A stretch of 11,291 bases of DNA from Stephanodiscus triporus (GCA_036939755.1 JALLAZ010000910.1:1-11291), one strand, 5' to 3'. Shown: positions 1 through 8,871, counted from the stretch's first letter. Translations and numbers: made by a program. Notes: generated by a model not told the origin, from the sequence alone.

Positions 1-33
1 GTGGGGGGGGGGAGGGGGGGGGGGGGGGGAGGG
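1..33. repeat. Poly-G tract at the window edge
   Basis: A run of almost pure G, broken by one T and a few A residues. In the frame of the phosphodiesterase it would encode Gly with an occasional Glu and no stop. It could be a low-complexity coding stretch, a 5' leader or an intron; the sequence does not decide. It could form a G-quadruplex, and its length is prone to assembly error. Confidence 0.8.
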
Positions 34-142
34 CAGGATCGTCGGACGAGCAAGCGAGGAGGAGCCCAAGCGCCGTTCGTCGCAAAGGCGAGACGCATTC
101 GTCAACAGCATCAATCCGACGGCATTGATCCCTAAGGACGAA

Positions 143-1779
143 ATGTCGTCGTCGATAGAGCGCGTATTAACATTGGAAGCGGACGATGGCTCGGAGGTTT
201 ACTGTCCGCCGGAGTGGAACGCGCTGACTATGAAGACGAGGGCGAAGCTCACGAGCCTGTTGTCGTGGGATAATCTTTCGAGGTGGGAGTTCGATATCGT
301 AGACGTTACCGAGTTATCTCGTGATACGATGAAGGGTTCGTCGAGGAATGGCTTCGAGTATAGTCGTCAGTGCTGTCCTCTGTTGCTCGTTGGGTGGGCG
401 ATACTATGTGCGCCCATGGCGCAGCGGGCGATGGAGGGCTCTCTCGGCGACAACGCGGACACGACAACGACTGCGGGCCGGAGCAGTCGCGGGAGTGCAT
501 TCCCCTACCCCTTCTCCGACCTCAAGATCAACCCTTCGAGTGTGTGCAACTTCCTACGCGAGGTCGAAAGTAGGTATTCGTCCGAAAATCCTTATCACAA
601 TAACATCCACGCCGCGGACGTCACCCAAACGCTTCACTGCCTCCTCCAATTTATCGGTCAGGAGAATCTTTGCGCTATCTACGAACCTGTTGATATATTC
701 GCTCTCATCTTGGCGGCGACGTTTCACGACGTCGGCCACCCCGGTCTTAATAATTTGTACCACAAGAATGCAAGGACGAACCTAGCAATTACGTACAACG
801 ATGTATCCATACTGGAAAATATGCATTCGGCTGTTGGGAACTCTCTCTTACTTGGGGAGACTAAGCAGCCAAAGTGGGACGTTTTTCAGAAATTCGACGA
901 TAGGCAGATTGAACGGGCACGGAGTGTCATGATCAGCGCTGTGATGGGAACTGATATGGGCAGTCATTTCGAATCCGTGGGGAATCTGGCTGGATTTGTG
1001 GAGAAAGTACGGACGGAGAGTACGAATGCAATCGGAGCAAGCGGGACAAGTTTCTCGAGAGATCAAAATAATTCGAATTCGCTCTTGGGGGTGAAACAAG
1101 AACTGCCAATCCTATCCATTTTGGTCCGAGTACTCAGTTCTGAGATCAAAGACGAAAATGATGAATCCCCGAAAAAGGAATGCACCCATTTGGCCAATAG
1201 CATCCTAAAGTTTCTTTTGCATGCTGCTGATATCTCCAATCCAGCAAAGAAACTTAATTTAGCCAGGTATTGGGCAGATATGGCGCTCAAGGAGTTCTTT
1301 GCACAAGGTATGGGTTGTGCTGTGTCTCTTTTTGTGGGCGAATTTATCTCACTGTTATCAAGTCCAATTGACATGCTTTCGTGTGTTTTCTTTCCGCAGG
1401 TGATGCGGAGAAGGAGTTAGGGTTGCCAATCTCACCGGGATGTGATCGGAATACTGTCAAGAAACCCGACAGCCAGATTGGATTTCTAAAGTTTGTTATT
1501 CGACCAACGTACTTACTTTTGGGGGAAATTTTGCCGAGAGTGAAAGAGGAGGTGATGCCCATCATTGATAAACAGATTGAGTATTGGGTGCAAGAAAAAG
1601 AACGAAAAAGCCTTCCTCATCATGTCCGCAATGTCATTAGGATGTCAAAAGTATTCAGTCCTAATATACGGGACGAATGCTCCATCGGTGACTCACAGGG
1701 TGATGAACATTGCGCTGGAGAGGTAAACGATAGTGGGAGCACTGATGTTGGCGATGAGAGTGTCGGGAATAGCAGTTAA
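143..1779 (+). CDS. Class I 3',5'-cyclic nucleotide phosphodiesterase, two exons (143..1307, 1400..1779)
   Basis: Hydrolyses cAMP and/or cGMP to the 5'-monophosphate, so it ends cyclic-nucleotide signals. From the ATG at 143 the spliced protein is 514 residues. The PDE signature YHNNIHA gives His152 and His156. The metal-binding HDVGHPG has His195, Asp196 and His199, and HAADISNP supplies Asp363. SQIGF holds the invariant purine-binding Gln414. All metal and nucleotide residues expected of the PDEase_I family are present, so it should be active. An intron (1308..1399, GTATGG...CCGCAG, phase 1) interrupts FFAQG|DAEKELG, a join that restores the family motif. Residues before about 90 and after about 465 look variable. 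No GAF or membrane segment is visible. The frame stays open from the ATG back to base 2, through a Gly-coding G tract, so the true start may lie outside the window. Substrate preference cannot be read from the sequence. Confidence 0.9.
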
Positions 1780-2083
1780 TTGGAAGAGACAAATTGTAAC
1801 TATTAAATACTTGTACATTTGTGACAGAGCGAATCTTTTGGATTGCTGTGCTTTACGATATGTACCTTCTTCATTATCTTCTACGCATAAAATAATAGAA
1901 GTATCCACCCCCGGCCGGGCGGGGATAGATAGATATGTGTGTATGGTATGGTACTGCATAAAAAGTTTACCAGACAGACAAGCGCCGGCATTGCCGTTTT
2001 TGAGAAACCGTTTTTCGCTCTTCGTAAACCTCAACTCTCTGAAGCAAAAATAATAAAGGCTCGCTCCACAATCATAGAAAACC
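1780..2083. other. Intergenic spacer between the phosphodiesterase and the small membrane protein
   Basis: This 304-base spacer lies between two genes on the same strand. It should hold the 3' UTR of the phosphodiesterase and the promoter and leader of the small ORF. A GC-rich patch (about 1909-1925) breaks an otherwise AT-rich stretch. AATAAA at 2052-2057 lies only 27 bases before the next ATG, so its use as a poly(A) signal is doubtful. No RNA gene or credible ORF was seen. Confidence 0.5.
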
Positions 2084-2314
2084 ATGGCCGTCCGTCACCG
2101 AGTCACCCTCTCTCTCATGCTATTCCTCTCATTCGTCGCATTCGCGTCGTACCATAAGGGAACGGGCAGCACAGCATGGCTGCAGTGGCTCACACTCGTC
2201 GTCTTTCTCTTCTTCGGGTATGCATTCGACGTCATGTTCACGAATAGCAGCAACTTCATGTTCGATCCGGATGCCGACAATTGGAGGAGGAAGACGGAGG
2301 CTTTGGGGAATTAA
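2084..2314 (+). CDS. Small protein with two hydrophobic segments, function unknown
   Basis: This is a single-exon ORF of 76 residues that I do not recognise. The start ATG sits in a good eukaryotic context (ACCATGG). Hydrophobic segments at about residues 7-22 (rich in Leu, Phe and Ala) and about 31-46 (WLTLVVFLFFGYAF) are separated by a short polar turn with His, Lys, Gly and Thr, which suggests a membrane hairpin. The first segment could instead be a signal peptide. The C-terminal 30 residues are polar, with aromatic and acidic residues (FDPDADNWRRK), and read like a conserved soluble tail. The composition is protein-like and the size fits small ER or organelle membrane proteins, but this is inference. 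It follows the phosphodiesterase on the same strand and converges on the RidA gene. A chance ORF is possible but less likely. Confidence 0.68.
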   Translation: MAVRHRVTLSLMLFLSFVAFASYHKGTGSTAWLQWLTLVVFLFFGYAFDVMFTNSSNFMFDPDADNWRRKTEALGN

Positions 2315-2784
2315 TTAATTTCTTGGATATAGGGTGAGGTCGCATATGCGACACGTGCTGTTGGGTTGGCTGGCATTTCCTCAAAAGTTGAGAGCGGGGA
2401 GTTGGCATCATAGGTTGCATCGTAGGTCGTAGGCAGTTTAGAGGTTTGTTAAAAAAATTGCTTTCGATCATGGTTGAGTGTGTGGGGGGGAGGGGGAGGG
2501 GGGGATGTTGCAAGTCAAAATTTACCCCACAATGAACAGAGGGGATGTTGGAGTTTTTTATGATATTCCGAAGATGGGACCTTTGAATTTGATACAACAT
2601 TGTAGATTGGCCTTTGGGGTGATAAGCAATCATCTTCAGGTTTAGAAAAAAATACTATTCTCTTAATTCCAATTCCTGTTTGCTTTCACTGGTCAATAAT
2701 GTATCAAAACCCAAAAGATCCTGAAAATATTTTTCCTTCACCATACTCTCACCATAAAGGTCATACTTGTGTGATGCACGAAGT
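2315..2784. other. Convergent intergenic region, 3' UTRs
   Basis: This 470-base region lies between the stop codons of two converging genes. It contains a perfect 14-base palindrome (2339-2352) and a G-rich tract (about 2479-2506, mostly G with single A interruptions). The rest is AT-rich sequence. ORFs here are short, with composition unlike the flanking genes. No tRNA-like or other RNA structure was recognised. Confidence 0.5.
2339..2352. repeat. Perfect 14-base palindrome in the 3' UTR of the small ORF
   Basis: GTCGCATATGCGAC is its own reverse complement. It starts 25 bases after the stop codon of the small ORF. A CACGTG hexamer begins at its last base (2352-2357). It could bind a dimeric protein as DNA or form a short hairpin in RNA. 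No function can be assigned. Confidence 0.6.
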
Positions 2785-3619
2785 CTAGTATTCTTCATCC
2801 TCTTCTTCCTCTTCTTCAACCTCGGGCTTAAACTTGACTATCATCTCAATCTCCACAGACACATCCAAGGGCAAGGTGTTTGTTCCGATCGCGCTTCTCG
2901 CATGATACCCAATCGGCTTATCAAACACCTCCATCATGAGGTCTGAGCATCCATCCATGACTAAGTGCTGGTGTTTAAAGTCCACGTGGGAGTTAACGAT
3001 ACCAAAGACCTGGCGAATACATCAGCAACTTATTCTGTAAGATCAAAGAAGGACAATTGCGCACAAGTAAAATGTCCAAGCTGGTAATTGCATCGATAAC
3101 AAACCTTGACCACCTGTTCCACTCTATCCAAATCACCAAGTTGCTTTTTCAATGTGGCAATTAGATTCAAACCGCAAGTCCGTGCCGCGTCGTACCCATC
3201 TTTTACAGTCAAGCCTCCAGTATCAGGTCCTATAGCACCTGCAATCAATGTACCATCGGCCTGAAGGAATTTAAGACGACGTAGGTAACAGAGTCAAATT
3301 ATCGTGAGCTCCTCCGGATCGCAGAGAATTCATTGAAAAATATATCGGAAAACGTTACCTTTACCGGCAAATGACCCGACAAGTACATTACATTCTCCCC
3401 CGGAGGTATGCACACGATGTTATAGTTCGCCTTGGGCATCGGCGCAGTAGGCAGTTCGATCCCAAGACCTTCAATCCTCTTCTCGATGTGGATGCTGCGA
3501 CGACTCTCGAGTTTGCCCGACCCACTACCAGCACACATGATGCAGCTGGAGATCCGGGAGACGGCGGTAGCCCGTGACAATATCGGTCGGAGCAGGACAT
3601 TGGCGTTGGCTGTCAACAT
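2785..3619 (-). CDS. RidA/YjgF/YER057c/UK114-family protein, three exons (3619..3359, 3260..3105, 3009..2785)
   Basis: RidA-family proteins hydrolyse reactive enamine/imine intermediates such as 2-aminoacrylate, released by PLP enzymes, to ketoacids and ammonia. The spliced protein is 213 residues. The core runs from GIELPTAPMPKANYN through MYLSGHLPVK|ADGTLIAG and EQVVK|VFGIVNSHVDF to HARSAIG and VEIEMIV. Arg177 in HARS matches the catalytic arginine of RidA (PARS). The longer core and the PMPKANY and ADGTL patterns resemble the YER057c/UK114-like group 1 branch. Introns are 3261..3358 and 3010..3104, both GT-AG and phase 0. The first ATG in the open frame (3619) gives a leader rich in Arg, Ser, Ala and hydroxyl residues, suggesting a mitochondrial or plastid presequence. 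The last 12 residues are almost all Glu/Asp, unusual for the family. It is head-to-head with the phosphatase at 3829. Confidence 0.9.
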
Positions 3620-3828
3620 GTTTGACGAGTCGAGGTGGCGTGGGGCGTTGTGGATATCGCGAGTGGAAAAGGAGGCTCCCGCCCTTTTCCGGATGTGGAT
3701 GGGTATCCGCAGAGATGTCAAGAAAATGCCGGCCGCAAGCGGATATGAAATTGCGCCGTGAAGGAGAGCTCAGAAAAATCAATCATCCCGCCTGACTTCG
3801 ACGCACTTCAAACAGTTCGCATGGCCTG
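3620..3828. promoter_or_regulatory. Divergent promoter region between the RidA and NIF/SCP-phosphatase genes
   Basis: This 209-base spacer separates two head-to-head start codons, so it must hold both leaders and promoters. No TATA box or known element stands out. The RidA reading frame stays open upstream to 3770 but has no ATG, so 3619 is the first usable start on that side. A tiny upstream ORF lies at 3821-3829 on the plus side. Confidence 0.55.
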
Positions 3829-3829
3829 A
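3821..3829 (+). promoter_or_regulatory. Two-codon upstream ORF overlapping the phosphatase start
   Basis: ATG GCC TGA reads Met-Ala-stop, and the last base of TGA is the A of the ATG at 3829 (TGATG). If the transcript starts upstream of 3821, a scanning ribosome meets this start first and must reinitiate or leak past to make the phosphatase. It could also lie upstream of the transcription start and do nothing. Confidence 0.35.
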
Positions 3830-5295
3830 TGGCTGCATCGAATAGAGCCGCACTGCAAACGGCCCTCCTGTCTGTCCGAGGACTGCGTCGTCGCCGCCTC
3901 GGACATATCAGTCCGACCGATTACCCGCAGAACGGTCTCGACAAATGGGGACTCGCCGCGGCCAAGGCGGGCGTCCTTAGCGGCGGTGGAAGACCAGCGC
4001 CGAGGGCTTCGCTCGTCTTGGGTGGGGGGAAATCTCCGATCAGCAAGAGGAGGAATGGCATTAATGAAACGGCGGCGGCGACGTCGGGGTCGACCAACAA
4101 TGGTTGTAAAAAAGATGTCGTAAATGGTCGAGGGGGCGGCGGGGATGAGAATGCGGAAATTAGAAGATTTGTTTCCACAAATGTGATGGATCAGCATCAG
4201 TCGTCGTCGTCATTCATGGCGGGGGGTAGTCAGAGATGTGTCAACAGATCCTCATCTCAAACGAATTTTCTATCGCCAAGGACCATTGTCGATCATTCTT
4301 CTGTTCGGATAAACGATGATGCAAACAGTAGTAGTACGGCGAAGAACTACACCATCAACAGCAACAGACATGGGAAATATTCCTCCGACCTGATTGTGGT
4401 CCTAGACATGGACGAATGTCTCATACACTCACAATTTTTATCCGATAAATTGGTTGATAAATACCGGCAGGTCGAGGACCGCCCCCCCACTTCCTCATCA
4501 GAATCTCTGCTCAATCGAGGCGTTGACGACAACATCATCAGCAACAACAACAGAGACGAATCATCTCTTTTCTTGAACGCCTGCGACTCCTTCCGTATTA
4601 GTCTGCCTGATGGCGACATGGTGAAAGTCAACAAGAGACCTAATTTAGACATTTTCTTGAAGGAAATCACGAGCAAGTTCGAAACTTACATATTCACCGC
4701 GGCCATGGAGGTGAGTCAGTGTCTCGGATGCATGGCACAGGTTTGGTGCATGCAACTGCCCATCACTGATACATACTTGATATCATTTTTTGTGCCAATT
4801 ATTTAGGTCTACGCGTCACCTGTACTCAACGAGCTCGATCCCCACGGCGATATGTTTCGAGGGAGGTTTTATCGAGAGCACTGCGTCTACGACTCGAATA
4901 TGGGAGTGTACTCCAAAAACCTCTGCGACGTGCTACGAATGCGACAGATGATGATAGAAGACTTTGCCGATCGTCGTGAAGGGGGAGGCCCACGTCTTGA
5001 TAGTTATCATCACTCCAACACTGGAAATTTTTCATCTTTGCCTCATTCATTTCCATGCGATGAACGGCGCGTCGTCCTCGTGGATAATAACCCGTTGTCA
5101 TTCCTACCGAACCCGTCGAATGGCATACTCGTTTCGCCATTTTATGACGATCCAAAAGACGACACGCTCGAGGCTGTGATGGAACTACTGCACGAATTAG
5201 ATGAAAGCGACGACGTACGTCCCATCCTCGATGATAAGTTTGGATTGAAAGATGCATTGGAGGATGTAGTTAAGGGAGGTCCCATTGGTTGGTGA
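3829..5295 (+). CDS. NIF/SCP-like (FCP1-homology) HAD phosphatase, two exons (3829..4710, 4807..5295)
   Basis: This is a probable Mg-dependent protein Ser/Thr phosphatase of the FCP/SCP group, whose known members act on the RNA polymerase II C-terminal domain or other phosphoproteins. The spliced length is 456 residues. HAD motif I is VVLDMDECLIHS, with the nucleophile Asp193 and the second Asp195. Motif II is YIFTAAME (Thr290), the motif III lysine is probably Lys331 in VYSKNL, and motif IV is VVLVDNNP (Asp387). The intron 4711..4806 (GTGAGT...TTTAG, phase 0) falls in TAAME|VYASPVL; joining restores the family pattern. The catalytic domain spans about residues 187-445, with two Ser/Asn/Asp-rich insertions (about 205-250 and 345-378). 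Residues 1-185 are low complexity, with an Arg-rich start that could be a targeting leader or disordered. The Tim50-like branch is a less likely alternative. It is divergent from RidA. Confidence 0.9.
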
Positions 5296-5824
5296 CATTA
5301 AAGCCCGTGACATTCGCGCCACGCCATCTTAATAGTTATGTATTATTAGTAGCATGAATAAATTGTTGACTTTTGAATTTAGATGATCCATTGAGCTAAT
5401 TTGGAGAGTTGAACTCGATCTAGTGTGGCCACAACAGACGAAGAGCAGGAACGGAAGATTTGAGTCCGATTGTGATAACCTCCCCCGCATTTTAGTCGGA
5501 TGGGAGATGGAGAGTGAAAGCAATTGTCTTCTACAGGCTATTCTCGCTCATAAATGAGTTGTACGAAGTTAACACGTTCTTTCAAGCGCATCCAAAATTT
5601 TGGAACTCATCATCTGCTCTTCCAAGTTCAACATACGTAACGGTCCCTTAATCTATTACCCTTATCAAAAGATAAAGTCAATTCTGGTTGATGATTCAGC
5701 AGTTATTTTTTATTTTTCAGTCCGAGCCGAATAAGTACTCTTGTAGGTAAATAGGTGGTCTACTTTTGAAGAAGTAATATTCGGTGGACACTAAGTAGCA
5801 GTACTAATAACGATCACATTACAT
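5296..5824. other. Convergent intergenic region, 3' UTRs
   Basis: This 529-base AT-rich spacer lies between the converging phosphatase and mutarotase-fold genes. AATAAA near 5357, about 60 bases after the phosphatase stop, is a candidate poly(A) signal. A pyrimidine tract ending in CAG near 5720 looks like a splice acceptor but leads to nothing coding. No RNA gene or convincing ORF was seen. Confidence 0.5.
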
Positions 5825-7198
5825 CTATGCCGGAGATGGTGTATCTCCGTCGTCTCGCATGTTTTGTTGATGAGGAATAGCGGAATATCCATCACGCCTT
5901 CTTGAATTAGTGGCGTGTTTATATGACGCAATGATAACGCCAAAACATGCCACAACGAGCATGAGTGAGAACCCCGAAGAGAGATGGAATGGAATCTCCA
6001 AGGCTTTTCCCGAAAGCAAGGGCAGGAAGAAGACGTAATCTTTTTCTCCAGGTCTCCTGATGGTCGTTGAAAATCTCAAATTTTGGGTCCAAAAGGTTGT
6101 CTCCGCTGGCTGGAGGTAAAGAAGGAGCATCGGCTCCGGGCATAATGCCCCCCTCTCCGCGTAGACACTGTAGGCGTAAATGAATGGATTGCGACTTTGC
6201 GTTTGAAGCTCTGGTATTTTCTCATGAATTGAAATACCGTTGGGCGCACGCACATTGAACGAACCATCCGTCAATGTCTGGGTATTTTCATCGAGGAAGT
6301 CCGCCTTGAGCTTGACTCCCTCTGGAATGGCCTCCTTCATTGTCATCGAGATGGACCCATCACTCGCCATGGTTACATCGAAGTAATCGTTTATATCTCC
6401 CGACCAAGATCCCAACCCAGGTTGTTTAAACATCGGCGTTTGATTTGGCAGGCCGTACTCGCTTAATCCGAGGTTTAGCACGTAACCAGGGCCGATTGGT
6501 TCGCGATCTCCCGTGAAGAAATGATGGGAGTACCAAGGTGTCGCAAACTGCTTCTTGCCCAGATTTGTTAGGAGACTTCTCACGGTCAAAACATTGCCAT
6601 CAAGTCGCGCCGTTTTTGTAATGCCGTATCCATAATCTCCAAGCCTCTCTTCGCTATAAATGGAGACCTCATTGGGATCAGGAGAGGGGAGGACTTTCCA
6701 AGATGGAGGCCTGAAAAATTTGTAGGGGCTGTTGAATTTGTAAACATCGTCGTCTTTTCGCGAGCACGCCGGACACGAGCCCTTGATCAGTGCACCCACG
6801 CCAATCTTTAGGAAGGGCTCGCCGGCCTTGGCGGTGTCATAACCGAGCACGCCGTTGGTTATATCGCCCCTGCCGACGCACGCCACGCCATCGTGACCAC
6901 AGCCGAACTCGGATGCCAATCCAACGCCACTCTCCGGCCAATTAGGATTATGTGGTTCCCTCCAAAGTCCACGCCCGTAGACCTCTCTGTCCCTCCCAAT
7001 CACAAAATCACCAATCATGCTCCCGTGCTCAAAGCGCGAGCCGATGTAGTACCTGTCGTTTGTGAAACCCTCGCTTTCCATCGGCATGAAAAGTTTAGCT
7101 GACATGTAAGGCGAACTGAGGCTGATGTTGACGTAGGCTGCCGACGGAAGAATGCTCATCGTGGCAACAGAAAGCATCCGATAAGTAATAATGGCCAT
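5825..7198 (-). CDS. Membrane-anchored galactose-mutarotase-like (aldose 1-epimerase-fold) protein
   Basis: This single-exon gene of 457 residues starts at the ATG at 7198, the first ATG in the frame (context ACAATGG). The first 21 or so residues look like a signal peptide. The middle has patterns of the aldose-epimerase/galactose-mutarotase superfamily: RYYIGSRFEHGSMIGDF near the start of the domain, YKFFRPPSWKV, a GITKTARLDGN...LLTNLGKK strand pair, and TPWYSHHFF, the place of the conserved His. Enzymes of this fold interconvert sugar anomers or bind carbohydrate, but many members have unknown substrates, so I assign only the fold. Several Cys (FGCGHDGVACVG, CPAC) suggest disulfides in an oxidising compartment. 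A hydrophobic helix at about 409-429 is followed by a basic tail (SRRRDGYSAI). Predicted topology is type I: enzyme domain outside or lumenal, tail cytosolic. It is divergent from the protease gene. Confidence 0.8.
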   Translation of the reverse strand: MAIITYRMLSVATMSILPSAAYVNISLSSPYMSAKLFMPMESEGFTNDRYYIGSRFEHGSMIGDFVIGRDREVYGRGLWREPHNPNWPESGVGLASEFGCGHDGVACVGRGDITNGVLGYDTAKAGEPFLKIGVGALIKGSCPACSRKDDDVYKFNSPYKFFRPPSWKVLPSPDPNEVSIYSEERLGDYGYGITKTARLDGNVLTVRSLLTNLGKKQFATPWYSHHFFTGDREPIGPGYVLNLGLSEYGLPNQTPMFKQPGLGSWSGDINDYFDVTMASDGSISMTMKEAIPEGVKLKADFLDENTQTLTDGSFNVRAPNGISIHEKIPELQTQSRNPFIYAYSVYAERGALCPEPMLLLYLQPAETTFWTQNLRFSTTIRRPGEKDYVFFLPLLSGKALEIPFHLSSGFSLMLVVACFGVIIASYKHATNSRRRDGYSAIPHQQNMRDDGDTPSPA

Positions 7199-7473
7199 TG
7201 TTTGGTTCAAGTCAAAGCGAACCCAAACCGCTTGTGGAGTTGTGGCTCGCTTTGGATCCTTCCCCCCCTCGAGGATCGGTCTGTGGTTCCAAGCCTTTCT
7301 CCACAGGGGATTTTCACGCCTTGTTTGGAATCGGTATGTACATATTTTTTATGGTATGATCCACACTCAACGCCGTCCACCCGGAAGCAAAGGAGAAGAA
7401 AAACATCTGTTTGACTGTTTGGGGTGGGTTAAATAAAAAGTGTACCACTCTCTAAGTAAGTGAGAGTGAGGTC
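7199..7473. promoter_or_regulatory. Divergent promoter region between the mutarotase-fold and protease genes
   Basis: About 275 bases separate the two head-to-head starts, so both promoters must be here. The protease start is uncertain, so an unrecognised 5' exon with a signal peptide could also lie in this stretch. I looked for one in the plus frames and found no convincing hydrophobic exon. No named promoter motif stands out. Confidence 0.45.
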
Positions 7474-8663
7474 ATGATGTGGGAGGGACGCATCATCTTA
7501 TCTCCCTCCATGACTGAACAACATCATAGATCCGCCATCATCAACGGTGTCAAGGCACCCGTCCATCGGTATCCGTACTTTGTCTTGCTCAACAATGGCG
7601 ATTGCGGGGGGTCGTTAATCGCTCCCGATATCGTCTTGTAAGTCCCTGTGTTCGCCAAAGTTAGAGTCTATCCTTCCATTCTACACAATAAGAAGTACAC
7701 TGTCTCACAGCCGTCGGAATTTTTTGCGTGATCCAAAACAGAACGGCTGGTCACTGTCTACCTGATCGGACGATTTCCCGGCATTATAAACACAAGGTGG
7801 ACTTGGCTTGGGTACAGGTCGGAATCATCGCCCGAGACGAAACCGACGATGATTATTACTTTGATCGCCCCGATTCGTCCGAGGAAGACTTCGTGGTATT
7901 GCGAGCTATTCGACATCAAAAATTCCGTCGGTACGGTGATGACGAATTCAGCTACGACTATTCGATTGTTCAATTGAATGGTACCTCCACCTTACAGTAT
8001 GTGTCCTTATTACGTGATGAATCGCTGTTGAATGAAACTACCCATCCCTATTTGACGGCCATGGGACTTGGTTGGACGCAGCCCGATCGACCCTCCAAGG
8101 CCAATTGGCTGCAATACGTCAACTTGACGTGGGTGAACAATGAAGTTTGTGAGGAAGCGTCATACAATGAAGAATCATACTATGGTCGGATTGATCATTC
8201 GCATTTGTGCACATTCGAGCCCGGGAAGGATTCGTGTAATTATGACAGTGGAAGTCCGATTATTCTTACTACTACCCCCACCACAGATGACTGCAGTGAC
8301 GGTGCATCTTCCGGGTCGAAGGATTTCTTGGTAGCGCAGGTCAGCTGGGGCAAGGAGTGCGCTGATGAAAACTTCCCTGCTGTGAATTCCCGATTGAGTG
8401 CCGTCCTAGACTGGATAGATGAAATTGTTTGTGAATGGAGCGTGGATCCTCCGGCGGACTTTGGATGCTCTCCAACCACCACCACTAATAATGTTACTTA
8501 TGCTCCTATCAAAATCACCAACGAGGAGCCGTGGCATTTTCCCGTTGACAGTGTTGATTCTGCCTACGTGGTACTGGTATTTCTCTTCGTAGCCTGCGGC
8601 GCCTGCTTGCACTGGAAACGAAGACAGCATCATGACTATGAAGCCATAATCGAGATAAAATAA
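7474..8663 (+). CDS. Trypsin-like (S1) serine protease with C-terminal membrane anchor, two exons (7474..7637, 7742..8663)
   Basis: A chymotrypsin-fold peptidase; from the ATG at 7474 the spliced product is 361 residues. IINGVKAPVHRYPYFV matches the mature N-terminus of S1 proteases (IVGG-type). CGGSLIAPDIVL|TAGHC carries the catalytic His59, and joining across the intron 7638..7741 (GTAAGT...AACAG, phase 2) restores the motif. Asp127 lies in YDYSIVQL and Ser224 in CNYDSGSP. Asp218, six residues before the Ser, equals trypsin Asp189, so Arg/Lys specificity is expected. QVSWGKECA matches the 214-220 loop. GDSGGP is changed to YDSGSP, which alters the oxyanion Gly. A Thr/Asn linker leads to a membrane helix (about 329-347) and the tail KRRQHHDYEAIIEIK. 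Start uncertain: ATGs at 7474, 7477 and 7510 give no signal peptide, although a lumenal protease needs one, so an upstream exon may be missing. Confidence 0.85.
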
Positions 8664-8871
8664 AGATGGAGATAAACTCGCGAAGCGCTCTAAGAGCCAG
8701 CTGATTTGACGTCAATTTCGATCGCTCCGTACTGCTGCAATATCCTTTTATCTATTTACGATGAGTATCAAACCATGACCCAAGGCTGCATTTTGGATTG
8801 TCACTCTTGCACTCCATCCCCTTCTATTCTACACAACTTGGTTGTTTTTTTCCCTATAGAACAAGAATGTC
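8664..8871. other. Convergent intergenic region, 3' UTRs
   Basis: This 208-base spacer lies between the stops of the protease and dehydrogenase genes. AATAAA-like sequence overlaps the protease stop codon (AAAATAAAG). A TGACGTCA octamer, the textbook cAMP-response palindrome, sits at 8707-8714, but in a 3' region it is probably chance. Confidence 0.5.

Noticed and set aside
1693..2085. 130-residue ORF on the minus strand (and 106-residue ORF on the plus strand at 1733-2053)
   Set aside because: They overlap the phosphodiesterase end and its 3' region, have no family features, and their composition reflects AT-rich noncoding sequence.
2256..2633. 125-residue minus ORF over the convergent spacer
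   Set aside because: It is Pro/His/Ser-rich from antisense reading of the small ORF and the G-rich tract, with no recognisable domain.
3388..3795. Several 70-109-residue ORFs on both strands around the RidA first exon and promoter
   Set aside because: They are frame shadows of RidA exon 1 or run through the promoter; only the RidA frame matches a family.
5700..5750. Acceptor-like TTTTTATTTTTCAG followed about 25 bases later by a donor-like GTAAAT, suggesting a tiny exon
   Set aside because: The putative exon has no coding partner and lies in a spacer between converging genes.
8707..8714. TGACGTCA (CRE-type octamer), tempting given the phosphodiesterase gene and known cAMP/CO2-responsive elements in diatoms
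   Set aside because: It lies between two converging 3' ends, far from any start codon; one octamer is probably chance.
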